From NCBI RefSeq assembly GCF_041261445.1, contig NZ_JBGCCU010000022.1:62001-126000 (forward strand): a stretch of DNA of 64,000 bases, written 5' to 3'. A program made the position numbers and the translations under genes. The stretch is from Catenulispora sp. EB89 (GTDB lineage Bacteria; Actinomycetota; Actinomycetes; Streptomycetales; Catenulisporaceae). Positions 7,525 through 18,774 of this stretch are shown piece by piece; positions within the stretch are counted from its first letter, which is position 1; each line of letters begins with the position of its first letter. The notes below the pieces were generated by a model. That model was not told where the DNA came from. It made no database searches and saw only the letters and a list, made by a program, of their open reading frames with translations.

Positions 7525-9381
7525 GTGCGGATCGAACCACGGAAGCAGATTCTGGATATCTGGCGCTACATGCTGGAGTACTGCTACGTCGACGGCGAGT
7601 GGGTTTGGGGCGGTCGCGCCAAATCCAATCCCATCGCCGACGCCGAGCAGTTACTGTGCTTGTTCTGGCCGATGACGCAGATCGCCACGTTCAGCGTGCA
7701 CGATTCCGACGAGACACAGGCCGACGTGGCCGCCGCGCTGCGGCCGCTGGGTGAGGCGACCCGCATCCCGCGGACGCTCGTCGAGATCGCCCTGGAGTAC
7801 TTCAAGAACCACACCGATGCGGACGACGAGCCCCGGTTCGGGGCCGGCAGCTATCTCCAGGCCCTGGACCCGAACGCCACGGTGCCGACGGACGCCTCGA
7901 CGCAGGAACTCGAGGTCGTCGACGCGTATTCGATGTCGATCACTCTGTGCCTGTCGCTGCTGTTCTTCGTGGACTCGCGCCTGGAGCTGGAGATCCAGGC
8001 CAAGCACCGGGAGAACCTGCGGGACCTGCAACGCCGGGCCTCGCGGCGGCTGACCGCGGCGATGGTCGGCATGCTGCGCAGTTTCGTCATCAACTCGGTG
8101 ACCGTCGACTCCGACCCGGGCCGCGCCATCATCGAGATGCTACGGCAGGGCGACAGCACCGACGCCGAGATGGCGAAACGGCTGGCTGAGCGCTTCGAGC
8201 GCCTGCGTACCCAGATCACGACCTCCCTGCGCCTGGGTTTGTCCGACGACGCGAAGCCCGAGAAGGACCAACTCTTCGAGTGCGGGTGGACCTGGGGTAT
8301 CGCCAACGGTTCGAAGCCGATCGAGGAGGACTATGCCGTAGGGCTCAAGGTCTCGGAGAAGACCGGCTACGCGCAGTCCCGACCCTGGCTGTACTTCACC
8401 GTGAACGCGCTCGACGGCATCGTCGACTTCACCTCGCGCCGTGCCGCCGCCCTGAACGTCATGGACGACGGCCAGCGCGACCTCGCCGACGCGTTGTCCC
8501 TGCGCTGGGAGCTGACACAGCGCTATTGGTCGACGGTCGCCCGCTTCGACGCTGAGCGGTGGCCGCTGGAGGACATCCCCTGGCGTACCAGTGACGGCCA
8601 GGAGTCCGACTACTACTCGCTCCTGGTCATGTCCGTGCTGATCCAGGACCTGGTCGCGAGAACCGCCACCGACGCCGACCTGCTCAAGGCGATCGGCATC
8701 CTCCAGGAGCTGGCGCAGCGCGGCCGGATCACCCGCCGGATGTCCGAGGGCGACGAGGCGCTCGCGCTGCACTACCCGGGTGTGCCGCAAGGTCTGGGCG
8801 GCAGCGACGAGGCCGTCGGCACCGCACTGGTGTTGTTCACTTCGGACTACGCGCCGCTGATCATCAAACGGTCCCTCCAGGCCGCGCAGCTGACCGACGA
8901 TGTCGAGGCCCGCGAGGCGCTCATGGGCCTGGCCGAGGCGGCGATGGACCACCTGTACGAGCGGCGGATGACGCGCAACGGCGACCCGATCGAGCTCTGG
9001 GACGATCTCAGTGCCTTCCCCGGGATGACGGGCGTCAAGTTCGAGCAGCCGTCGTGGTATCTGACCGAGCGCGTGGTCGAGGCGCTGGTCGCCACCGCGA
9101 TCGCGTTCGAGCAGGAACCGCCGCGCAGCCCGGTGTTGTACGAGCATCTGCTCAGGCTCCTCAACGAGGCGGACCACGTCTACAACCGGGAGCTGCTGCG
9201 GTCGAACGTCTTCGAGAAAACGGCACTGCGTGACCGTCTGGAGGAGATCGGAACATTGATCGCGCGAGCTCGTGAGCTCAGCCGACGCCGCACGAGCACC
9301 GCGATCGCCAAGACGGAGGAGGCACTGCGGCTGCTGGACGCGCTGGAAGTGGCTCGTCTCGATGCCGGCCGGAGCCGCTGA
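7525..9381 (+). CDS. SCO2524-like protein (arm B)
   Basis: A 618-aa paralogue of the protein encoded at 5455-7293 and first gene of the rightward operon. The GTG start follows GGGAGG with 5-nt spacing. Conserved blocks are GEWVWGG, ADAEQLLCL, FECGWTWGIA, SRPWLYFTVNALDG, SLRWELTQRYW and WPLEDIPW-x-TSDGQ; regions between them are poorly conserved, so the copies diverged long ago or were acquired separately. The C-terminus (about 545-618) is rich in E, R and L and looks coiled-coil. It has no membrane segment and no recognisable enzyme motif. The next gene starts 1 nt after its stop. Confidence 0.75.
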   Translation: MRIEPRKQILDIWRYMLEYCYVDGEWVWGGRAKSNPIADAEQLLCLFWPMTQIATFSVHDSDETQADVAAALRPLGEATRIPRTLVEIALEYFKNHTDADDEPRFGAGSYLQALDPNATVPTDASTQELEVVDAYSMSITLCLSLLFFVDSRLELEIQAKHRENLRDLQRRASRRLTAAMVGMLRSFVINSVTVDSDPGRAIIEMLRQGDSTDAEMAKRLAERFERLRTQITTSLRLGLSDDAKPEKDQLFECGWTWGIANGSKPIEEDYAVGLKVSEKTGYAQSRPWLYFTVNALDGIVDFTSRRAAALNVMDDGQRDLADALSLRWELTQRYWSTVARFDAERWPLEDIPWRTSDGQESDYYSLLVMSVLIQDLVARTATDADLLKAIGILQELAQRGRITRRMSEGDEALALHYPGVPQGLGGSDEAVGTALVLFTSDYAPLIIKRSLQAAQLTDDVEAREALMGLAEAAMDHLYERRMTRNGDPIELWDDLSAFPGMTGVKFEQPSWYLTERVVEALVATAIAFEQEPPRSPVLYEHLLRLLNEADHVYNRELLRSNVFEKTALRDRLEEIGTLIARARELSRRRTSTAIAKTEEALRLLDALEVARLDAGRSR

Positions 9382-9382
9382 C

Positions 9383-10300
9383 ATGATGGTTTTCGCCTCG
9401 TCCGACAAGGGCGGTACCGGCCGGTCCGTGACCAGCTGCAATCTGGCCTACCGGCTTTCGTTGCTGGGTTACGATGTGGCTTATCTGGATTTTGACTTCG
9501 GTTCCCCCACCGCCGGTGCGATCTTCGAGATCTCCAGTCTGGAGCGCGGCACTGCCGAGGGTGGTCTGCATTCTTATATCCTCGGCAGAGTCGCGAAGCC
9601 GATGCGTGTGGACATCAGGGCTGTCACAGAACGCAATGATATGAAGACGCGTCCTCCGGGTTCGGGTAAACTGATGCTGTATCCCGGCGATGACGGAGGT
9701 GCAGAGTTCGCTTTGACGAAGCCGCACATCAAGAAGGCTATAGCGCTCTTCGAGCAGGTCGAAAGAGAATTCGACGTCTGCATCGTGGACCTGAGTGCCG
9801 GACGGTCGTCGGCGCTCGACATGTCTTTGCAGGCGGTTTCCCCGAACGTCCGCCCGCGCAGTGCCGATCCGGTAAGGTGGCTGCTGTTCCACCGCTGGAC
9901 CACTCAGCACGTGATCGCGGCCAGCGGACTGCTGTTCGGAACGAACGGGATCATCTCCTGCGCCGCCAACGCGGGATTCGGCGCGTCGGAATTCACGGAT
10001 CTGGTCCGGACCATCCGCACCGCGGTACCCGACAGCACTGCCTTCGGCACCAACGCCGTGCCCGAGCAGGAAGCCTGGCTCCGCGAGAGTGATGACATCC
10101 TCAAAGGCCTGGCGAAGACCCGCCATCTCGGGCAGGATTTGCTTGCTGGCACCACACCGTTGGAGCCGATGCTGCTCTGGCGGGAGCAGGTCATCTTGGA
10201 CGTCGACGTCAAGCGCAACCTGGCGAAGCAGGCGACGACCGACGCGTTCGACAAGCTGGCTCACAAGGTGATCAACAGCCACGCCTGGGAAGGCTTCTAA
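9383..10300 (+). CDS. SCO2523-like variant P-loop protein, ParA/MinD-like (arm B)
   Basis: A 305-aa paralogue of the arm A P-loop protein. The loop SSDKGGTGRS (residues 6-15) again carries arginine instead of the Walker A lysine, followed by LDFDFGSPTAGAIFE, CIVDLSAGRSSA and RWLLFHRWTTQH. The start is the first ATG of an ATGATG pair immediately after the upstream stop, with GGAG about 9 nt before it; the frame is open further upstream only as overlap with the previous gene. Codons such as TAT, GAT, TTT and GTT are more frequent here (9450-9850) than in arm A, so this half of the arm may have a different origin. It presumably works with the adjacent SCO2522/2521/2524-like proteins. Confidence 0.85.
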   Translation: MMVFASSDKGGTGRSVTSCNLAYRLSLLGYDVAYLDFDFGSPTAGAIFEISSLERGTAEGGLHSYILGRVAKPMRVDIRAVTERNDMKTRPPGSGKLMLYPGDDGGAEFALTKPHIKKAIALFEQVEREFDVCIVDLSAGRSSALDMSLQAVSPNVRPRSADPVRWLLFHRWTTQHVIAASGLLFGTNGIISCAANAGFGASEFTDLVRTIRTAVPDSTAFGTNAVPEQEAWLRESDDILKGLAKTRHLGQDLLAGTTPLEPMLLWREQVILDVDVKRNLAKQATTDAFDKLAHKVINSHAWEGF

Positions 10301-11323
10301 ATGGTGACATATACGTCGTCCCAGGCCGCCGAACCGCCAGCTCCGGTCTTTAGCGAACATCATCGGGATATGGCGGTAAAGCAACTGTCGCTTTCTCATC
10401 TGTCGGTCGAAGTCGGCCATTTCTACATGGAAGACCTCGAGGGCGATGAAGAGCCGATCCTGACCCAGTTCGAGCGAGTCAAACCGTGGCTGGAAGCGGC
10501 CAAGGCATCGGTGATCTCCGGAGACAGCAAGCCGCGCGTCAGTACGTGTTTTCTTATTGACGACTATTTCCAGTCCTGGCCCGATGCTCCCGAAATTATG
10601 GAGAGGTTGTTGCGCCTGTCGATGCGGGCGGGAGTGACCATCGACTATGTCGCCAGGGAATCCGCGTGTGCGCGTCGCAAGGACGGGTTCGCCGTGGCCG
10701 AGCTGCTGGCCACCAGGCTGCTGGAAGAACCGGAACCGGATCACGACACAGGTGGCCGTCCGCCGACCATCGCCACTGGGTGGCTCTCCAACGGCAGACC
10801 CGCCCGTCAGGCCACCATCCTGAACGCGATGGAGGCCCACACCTGGGAAGCGCCGCTGGAGTACGGCAAGCGCAATCACTCGATCTACGTGGACGTCGAA
10901 CTTTGGCGGGACGACGCGGAACCGGGAGCGGACCGCGAGGACGCTCTGAGTCGGCGGCAGTACTCCTGCCCTTTTCTGGCTGCGGTCTGGCAGCTCGTCC
11001 GGCTCGGACTGTTGCGCAAGGACGGCATCCCGGCGTTGGAAGTCACCGATTTCGACGGCGAGTGGAAGGCGGAGTGGAGCCATTTTCCCGACATCATCAA
11101 GGTGAACCCCAACGCCGCGCCGTTCTACGCGTATCAATCACTGAGCATCATGCCGCAGAACTTCCTGCCCATCGAGACCGCGGTGCGGAACATCGTCGAC
11201 CATTTCGTGTTCGAGCGGGACGTCATGGCCAAGCTGGACCGGCGCGCACAGCAGGAGAACGTCTCGGTGCCGGACGTCATCTCCCAGCGGATGAGCCATC
11301 ACTTCCTGCCAGGCGGGAAGTGA
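10301..11323 (+). CDS. SCO2522-like protein (arm B)
   Basis: A 340-aa paralogue of the arm A protein at 3499-4536. Conserved blocks in order: LSHLSVEVGHFYMEDL, PWLEAAKA, VSTCFLIDDY, IDYVARESACA, RPPTIATGWLSNG, HSIYVDVELW, RQYSCPFLAAVWQL, APFYAYQSLSIMP and NIVDHF. The ATG start abuts the TAA of the P-loop gene and GGGAAGG lies about 7 nt upstream. A later ATG at 10370 would remove 23 poorly conserved residues and is an alternative. No membrane segments. Function unknown. Confidence 0.75.
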   Translation: MVTYTSSQAAEPPAPVFSEHHRDMAVKQLSLSHLSVEVGHFYMEDLEGDEEPILTQFERVKPWLEAAKASVISGDSKPRVSTCFLIDDYFQSWPDAPEIMERLLRLSMRAGVTIDYVARESACARRKDGFAVAELLATRLLEEPEPDHDTGGRPPTIATGWLSNGRPARQATILNAMEAHTWEAPLEYGKRNHSIYVDVELWRDDAEPGADREDALSRRQYSCPFLAAVWQLVRLGLLRKDGIPALEVTDFDGEWKAEWSHFPDIIKVNPNAAPFYAYQSLSIMPQNFLPIETAVRNIVDHFVFERDVMAKLDRRAQQENVSVPDVISQRMSHHFLPGGK

Positions 11324-12303
11324 TGGCGCGACCCGTTGCGCCGTCGTCAGAAACGACATCGCCGCACCAGCCGCAGGTCGTCCTCGGAGCGGTGACGACC
11401 GGCCTCCTGAACACCTCGGAGCCGCTTCCCCTGGATGCCGCTCGACAGGCGCTGGCGCTGGTCCCCGGTGTCGAAGCCGACTGGCGGCAGTATCCCGTGG
11501 AGCAGGTGGTGTCTCCTGACTTGTACCTCGGCTTGGACTGCCGGTTGGCCGTCAGCTCCGGTTCCCCACCGAGGATCATCGGGACCGCGCGCGCCCGTGC
11601 GGTCCTGACCGCGGGGCACTTCCTGCAAGGCTCGGCGCGCGTGGATGTCCTGCTCGGCGCATCGAAAAGACGACTGCCCTGGTCCCACTACATGGCCCAC
11701 ACCGGGGTTGCTGAAGCGATCAACAAGGCCCGCCCCGCCGACATCGTGACGGGATTCCTGGAGGACCGGCCGGCGAAGTCCATTCTGGACCTCGGCAACA
11801 CCGGTGCGCACGTGATGTCTCTCCTGGACGAGGTGCCACAGATTGACAGACGGGCCCGGCTCAAGACGCAGACCCACCGGCTGCTGTGGGCGGCGCTGGT
11901 TCAGGAGGACGTCGAACCGGACGGTCACGTCGAGGCTGGTGACGACGGCGTTTTCCGGGTCCAGATGTCCATGCCGTCGGAACTGCTGCCGGATTTCATG
12001 GAAATGTGCGAGATCCTCGCACTGCACCACTGGCTGCTGGCCGCACTGAAGAATGCCTTCGATCGCTCATCGCGCACGGGACCGAGCGCGGAGCGCGAAC
12101 TCGAGGCGGCGTTGAGCTATCTCGGGCATGTCTGGAACCCGAAGGCGCATCTGCCCCATGCGATGCGGTGGTTCTGGGACGCGTTGGAAGACGCGGCCCA
12201 ACTGTCTTGGGAATGGCAGACAACTTTGACGCGTGTTAGGGACAAGGTGTCGCTGTTGACACGAAAAGCCATCGAAGAGACTCTACTCAGAGAGGTTCTA
12301 TAG
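11323..12303 (+). CDS. SCO2521-like protein (arm B)
   Basis: A 326-aa paralogue of the protein at 2529-3527, beginning at the ATG that shares one base with the preceding stop (TGATG), with GGCGGGAAG upstream. The frame is open far to the left only because of the high GC content. Shared blocks: VVSPDLYLGLDCRL, IIGTARARAV, FLQGSARV, HYMAHTGVAE, ILALHHWLL and a helical RVRDKV tail. Function unknown; it closes the core four-gene set of the arm. Confidence 0.75.
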   Translation: MARPVAPSSETTSPHQPQVVLGAVTTGLLNTSEPLPLDAARQALALVPGVEADWRQYPVEQVVSPDLYLGLDCRLAVSSGSPPRIIGTARARAVLTAGHFLQGSARVDVLLGASKRRLPWSHYMAHTGVAEAINKARPADIVTGFLEDRPAKSILDLGNTGAHVMSLLDEVPQIDRRARLKTQTHRLLWAALVQEDVEPDGHVEAGDDGVFRVQMSMPSELLPDFMEMCEILALHHWLLAALKNAFDRSSRTGPSAERELEAALSYLGHVWNPKAHLPHAMRWFWDALEDAAQLSWEWQTTLTRVRDKVSLLTRKAIEETLLREVL

Positions 12304-12325
12304 GGCTCTATAGTCAGGGGACGGG

Positions 12326-12769
12326 GTGGGGGACCCGCTGTCAGTACGGACGGCGTGTGAGAAGGATCTGCCGCGAATCGCAGAGCTCGAAGACCTGGTC
12401 TTCGAGGGGACCGGCTTCAACCGGTCCACTCTGACGCAACTCTTCGGCCCGTCGGGGGCGACCTGGCTGGTGGCGGAGGACGGGGAGGGCATGTGGGGCT
12501 ATTCATTCAGCGTTCGGGCCACCGACGACCCCGAGGTCGGGTGGATCCTGGCGCTGGGAGTGCATCCCGAGCGGCGGGGGCTGCACATCGGTCTGCGACT
12601 GCTGGACGAGTCCATCCTGGAGTTGCAGAACAAGGGGATCAGCACGATCAAACTCACGGTCAAGCCGCACAACAAGCCGGCGTATGACATGTACATCCGC
12701 GCCGGATTCCAGGACACCGGTCAGTGGAAGGACGGCGACCTCGGTGACGGGAGCGTCGCAAGATACTGA
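12326..12769 (+). CDS. GNAT family N-acetyltransferase (arm B, first)
   Basis: A 147-aa acetyltransferase. The acetyl-CoA loop is RRGLHIGLRLL after ALGVHPE, and NKPAYDMYIRAGF is the usual C-terminal helix. The GTG start lies 22 nt after the SCO2521-like stop with a purine-rich AGGGGACGGG before it, so it is almost certainly in the operon. Its N-terminus (DLPRIAELEDLVF) resembles that of the next GNAT gene (DLRRIAELEAKAF), indicating a tandem duplication. Substrate unknown; the repeated pairing of this system with GNAT genes suggests a modification step. Confidence 0.85.
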   Translation: MGDPLSVRTACEKDLPRIAELEDLVFEGTGFNRSTLTQLFGPSGATWLVAEDGEGMWGYSFSVRATDDPEVGWILALGVHPERRGLHIGLRLLDESILELQNKGISTIKLTVKPHNKPAYDMYIRAGFQDTGQWKDGDLGDGSVARY

Positions 12770-12973
12770 CCCTGCTTCTACCGGTCGTGTGACCGTGAGT
12801 CACCTTCAAAAGTGGCACGGTGGTCAGGGGGCGCGTGACGTGCGTCTTAGCTCTCATCGTCGCGAGGTCTCGACGGGGATACCTCATCTGACGCTTTCGG
12901 CAAGCCTGAACCGGGTACACCCGGAGAGGAGATCGTTTGGGCAATGGATGAGGACTCCTGGAGGAGAGACTTC

Positions 12974-13519
12974 GTGAACGAGCTTCCCTCTCCGCGGCTG
13001 CGCGGTGTCAAGAAGAATGACCTGCGCAGGATCGCCGAGTTGGAAGCGAAAGCGTTCGGTTCCTACGGCGTGATCGACAACGATCTCAAGGTGATGTTCG
13101 ATCCGTCGGGGCCACTGTGGATGCTGGCCGAGGACGACGAGGCGATCTGGGGCTACTCGGTTAACCTCCGAGCCGCAGACCCGACCGTGGGGTGGATCGC
13201 GGGGATGGCCATCCATCCCGCCCGCCAACGGCACGGCTGGGGGCAGCTTCTGTTGCAGGCGACCATTGACCGCCTGCATGACTACGACATGAGAGTGATC
13301 CGGCTGCTGGTCAAGCCGAGCAACAAGGTGGCCCGCCGGCTTTACGAGAATTTCGGCTTCATCGACACCGGCGAGCGCGACAATCACTTCGGGCCAGAAG
13401 AACCGCGGATGCTCATGTCTTTGCTGCTCGACCATCCGGTTGCTTCGCCTCGAATCCGACCGGAAGTGCCGGCGGATCCGGATGCCTTCGCCGTCACAGG
13501 CGGAACCACTTGCGAATGA
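12974..13519 (+). CDS. GNAT family N-acetyltransferase (arm B, second)
   Basis: A 181-aa acetyltransferase with the loop RQRHGWGQLLL after GMAIHPA and a C-terminal NKVARRLYENFGF helix. The GTG at 12974 is preferred over the in-frame ATG at 12944 because GGAGGAG lies 7 nt before it and the resulting N-terminus matches the neighbouring GNAT. It lies 204 nt downstream of the first GNAT and may have its own promoter. About 25 proline-rich residues extend past the GNAT fold at the C-terminus, and the gene overlaps the convergent membrane-protein gene by 26 nt. Confidence 0.85.
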   Translation: MNELPSPRLRGVKKNDLRRIAELEAKAFGSYGVIDNDLKVMFDPSGPLWMLAEDDEAIWGYSVNLRAADPTVGWIAGMAIHPARQRHGWGQLLLQATIDRLHDYDMRVIRLLVKPSNKVARRLYENFGFIDTGERDNHFGPEEPRMLMSLLLDHPVASPRIRPEVPADPDAFAVTGGTTCE

Positions 13520-14390
13520 GCAGCACGAAGAACACGTTTCGTAGGATATCGCCGGTATAGGTCTCCACTTCCAGCGGCGTTTCCCACGTTGGCGAGATGC
13601 TCTTCACATCTCCCAAGCCTATCGGGTTCACGAAGTTCTGGAGAGTCATGAAAAGCGCGTCGCCGCGCGTGGCTCCCGGATTACGGGTCAGATGCAGCAG
13701 ATAGACGGCGAACCCGGCGATGACGACCACGATCCAGACTAGCAACCGCATCGGCTTGTACCCATATCCGACCAACCACCGCAATGGCAACCCGACGAAG
13801 CGCATCGGATGCCACCACGGATACGTTCTGCGGTGTGCCTCGAGCTGCCAGTACTTACAGCGGTCTTCGGCTTGCGCGTCCCTGATACGCGAGTGGACGG
13901 TTGCTGCCTCGTCGAAGGCCCGCTCCGCGAACAGGGAAAACCCCATGGATAGCAGACTTTTACCGGTTCGCTCGAGTGATTCGGCGATGACGCGGCCCTC
14001 AGCGCGGCTCAGGAAAACTCGGCCGTTTGCCTCCGAGCGGGCAGCCAGCAAGGTGGCTATCAGGTCGGCGTACGGTTGGCTGAGGCGAGGGGTGCCGTCG
14101 TAGAACTCTTCGAGGACGAGTGGCCCCGGGCGGGTGGAGGACGCCGCCCTGGCAAAGCTTTGCTGCACCCTGACGTTGATGTGGTCGAACTCTGCGACCG
14201 CCTCCTGCTCCCTGGAGCTGCCGTGTACACGGCTGTAGTCCGCCGGCTCCGACCGTAGGCGCGGCAGCCTCGTCCGTTTGTAGCGCTGGCCGCGCTCCAG
14301 ATCCTCAGCAATGCTGGCCGCGCGTGACTCGACCGCGGATTTGAACGTGGCCAGCCGTGCTTCGCCGCCCTGCTCGGTAGTCCCTACCAC
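13494..14390 (-). CDS. membrane protein with helical cytoplasmic domain and 2-TM channel-like C-terminus (mirror-locus end gene, right)
   Basis: A 298-aa counterpart of the gene at 1041-1856, placed convergently at the other end of the mirrored locus. Residues 1-205 are charged and helical. The block FLSRAEGRVIAESLERTGKS (126-145) corresponds to FRISRSQNSRLADHFDAMGK in the left protein. GYGYKPMRLLVW (208-219) leads into helix 1 (about 214-233); NPIGLGD (255-261) occupies the pore-loop position, and helix 2 (about 275-293) contains E-x-Y-x-G-x-I. The protein resembles a 2-TM ion channel with a degenerate filter; ion conduction is not demonstrated. GTG start at 14390 is uncertain because no clear ribosome site precedes it. 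Confidence 0.75.
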   Translation of the reverse strand: MVGTTEQGGEARLATFKSAVESRAASIAEDLERGQRYKRTRLPRLRSEPADYSRVHGSSREQEAVAEFDHINVRVQQSFARAASSTRPGPLVLEEFYDGTPRLSQPYADLIATLLAARSEANGRVFLSRAEGRVIAESLERTGKSLLSMGFSLFAERAFDEAATVHSRIRDAQAEDRCKYWQLEAHRRTYPWWHPMRFVGLPLRWLVGYGYKPMRLLVWIVVVIAGFAVYLLHLTRNPGATRGDALFMTLQNFVNPIGLGDVKSISPTWETPLEVETYTGDILRNVFFVLLIRKWFRL

Positions 14391-14456
14391 GTCTGGCCTG
14401 CGCGTCGCCGATCCACCGCATCCCCCTGCGAACAGCCGTGACCGACTTCGAGTATG

Positions 14457-15257
14457 TCAGAACCGGTACTCGAAAGGCGTCGTCACGCTCAAAGCCCGGA
14501 ACCCCAGCCGCTCCAGGATCGGCCGGCTCATGTCCGACGCGTCCACCTGCAAGTACTCGCACCCCAGCTCCACAGCCACCTCCATCCGTCGTGCCACCAG
14601 CGCGCGGTAGATGCCGCGGCCGCGCCAGCCCGGGGCGGTGCCGCCGCCCCAGAGGCTGGCGAAGCCGGTGCCGGGGTGGAGGAGCATGCGGGCGGCGCTC
14701 ACCGGGCGGTCGCCGGCCATGGCCAGCCAGGTCCAGACCGTGTCCGGGTCGTCGGCCAGGCGGGCCAGGGCGCGGGCGCGGGCTCGGTCGCCGCCGCTGC
14801 CGAAGGCCGCGTCGGCGGCTTCGGCGACCAGGTCGGCGTCGGCTTCGGTGGTGACCGGGCGGAGGGTGACGCCGTCGGGGAGGGGCACCGCCAGGCCGGC
14901 GGCGGACAGCTGTGTGATCTCCGCCACGAACAGGGTCTCGGGGTCGTCGGCCACGAAGCCGGCGGCGCGCAGGCGGGCGTCCAGGTCGGCGGGTTCGTCG
15001 TGGCGGTAGTGCTTCCACTCGAAGTCGGCGCCGAGGGTGCGGAAGTAGGCGATCTGCTTCTGGATCGCGGCGTCGGCGGTGGCGGCGTCCAGGTCGCTGT
15101 ACAGGACTCCGTGCCAGTCCGTGGGGTGTGCTCCGAGCTGGCGGACGACGCCGTCGGCCTTCTCGACGCGCGCGCCGGGTTCGTCGGGTTCGGCGGTGGC
15201 CCGCATGCGCACGTCGAAGGTTGCGAGCAGGTCCTTGTCCGGGGTGGGGGAGGTCAC
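14457..15257 (-). CDS. GNAT family N-acetyltransferase
   Basis: A 266-aa protein whose C-terminal half is a GNAT fold: PLPDGVTLRPV begins the domain, GGGTAPGWRGRGIYRALV carries the acetyl-CoA loop (R-G-R-G-I) and YLQVDASDMSRPILERLGF is the final strand-helix. The N-terminal 110 residues may be a degenerate second GNAT domain. The GTG start is followed by TSPTPDKDLLATFD. It is convergent with the right end of the mirrored locus but separated by 66 nt and not obviously part of it. Substrate unknown. Confidence 0.85.
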   Translation of the reverse strand: MTSPTPDKDLLATFDVRMRATAEPDEPGARVEKADGVVRQLGAHPTDWHGVLYSDLDAATADAAIQKQIAYFRTLGADFEWKHYRHDEPADLDARLRAAGFVADDPETLFVAEITQLSAAGLAVPLPDGVTLRPVTTEADADLVAEAADAAFGSGGDRARARALARLADDPDTVWTWLAMAGDRPVSAARMLLHPGTGFASLWGGGTAPGWRGRGIYRALVARRMEVAVELGCEYLQVDASDMSRPILERLGFRALSVTTPFEYRF

Positions 15258-15354
15258 GGGGCCAGCCCACCACTGGCGCCGGGCTACGGCAAACGGTTAA
15301 CGGGATTAGAACAGGCGGTGGTGGCGCTGATACCGTCGTAAGTGCTGACTACCT

Positions 15355-15552
15355 CGGACGGGAGAGACCCCCCGTGGGGCGCCGAAGGAGCAACCCTCCC
15401 CGGAAACTCTCAGGCAAACGGACCGTTCGAGCAGGCAACTCTGGAAAGCAGGGCCGAGCAGCAGGGAAGCCCTCACCGAAGGTGTAAGCCGTGGGCGCGG
15501 CAGGACTGCCCGCCCCCGGTGAAACTCTCAGGTTCCATGACAGAGGGGGAGG
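15355..15552 (+). ncRNA. tandem glycine riboswitch (gcvT element)
   Basis: Two glycine aptamers lie in series before gcvP. Aptamer 1 has CGGGAGAGACC at 15359-15369, GGCGCCGAAGGAGCAA at 15378-15393, and GGAAACTCTCAGGCAAACGG ending near 15421. Aptamer 2 has CAACTCTGGAAAGCAGGG from 15436, CACCGAAGGTGTAAGCC at 15474-15490 and GGTGAAACTCTCAGG at 15518-15532, then the closing CAGAGGGGGAG to 15551. The paired CCGAAGG and AAACTCTCAGG signatures are diagnostic of the family, which binds glycine cooperatively and usually switches glycine-cleavage genes on. The expression platform is probably in the 60 nt before the gcvP start. Confidence 0.95.
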
Positions 15553-15619
15553 CCGGATCCGCGGGAGGCGCGAATCCACCACCCGACGTCTAAGAGCGTC
15601 CGCCTGAGAGGCCACAACA

Positions 15620-18646
<3,027 letters not shown>

Positions 18647-18708
18647 TGGTTTCGAGGGTTGATGGTTCGGTGAGCGCGGTGGCGTTCAGGTTGTAATGCG
18701 AGTGCTTG

Positions 18709-18747
18709 GCGCGCCGCAGACCGAGTTCGTGGTCTGCGGGGCGCTTT
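18709..18747. terminator. bidirectional terminator between gcvP and an MFS gene
   Basis: A perfect 9-bp inverted repeat CCGCAGACC (18714-18722) and GGTCTGCGG (18731-18739), flanked by GCGC on both sides, with a short T run on the plus strand. It lies between two convergent stop codons. Confidence 0.75.
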
Positions 18748-18774
18748 GCTGTCGGCGCGGGCCTCCGACGTGAG

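Noticed and set aside
4533-10300. Plasmid-type ParA partition loci
   Set aside because: No ParB-like gene or iterated parS-like palindrome lies nearby, and the Walker A lysine is missing.
1041-14390. Recent inverted duplication producing the mirrored arms
   Set aside because: DNA and protein sequences of the arms are well diverged; only scattered motifs match, and GNAT numbers differ.
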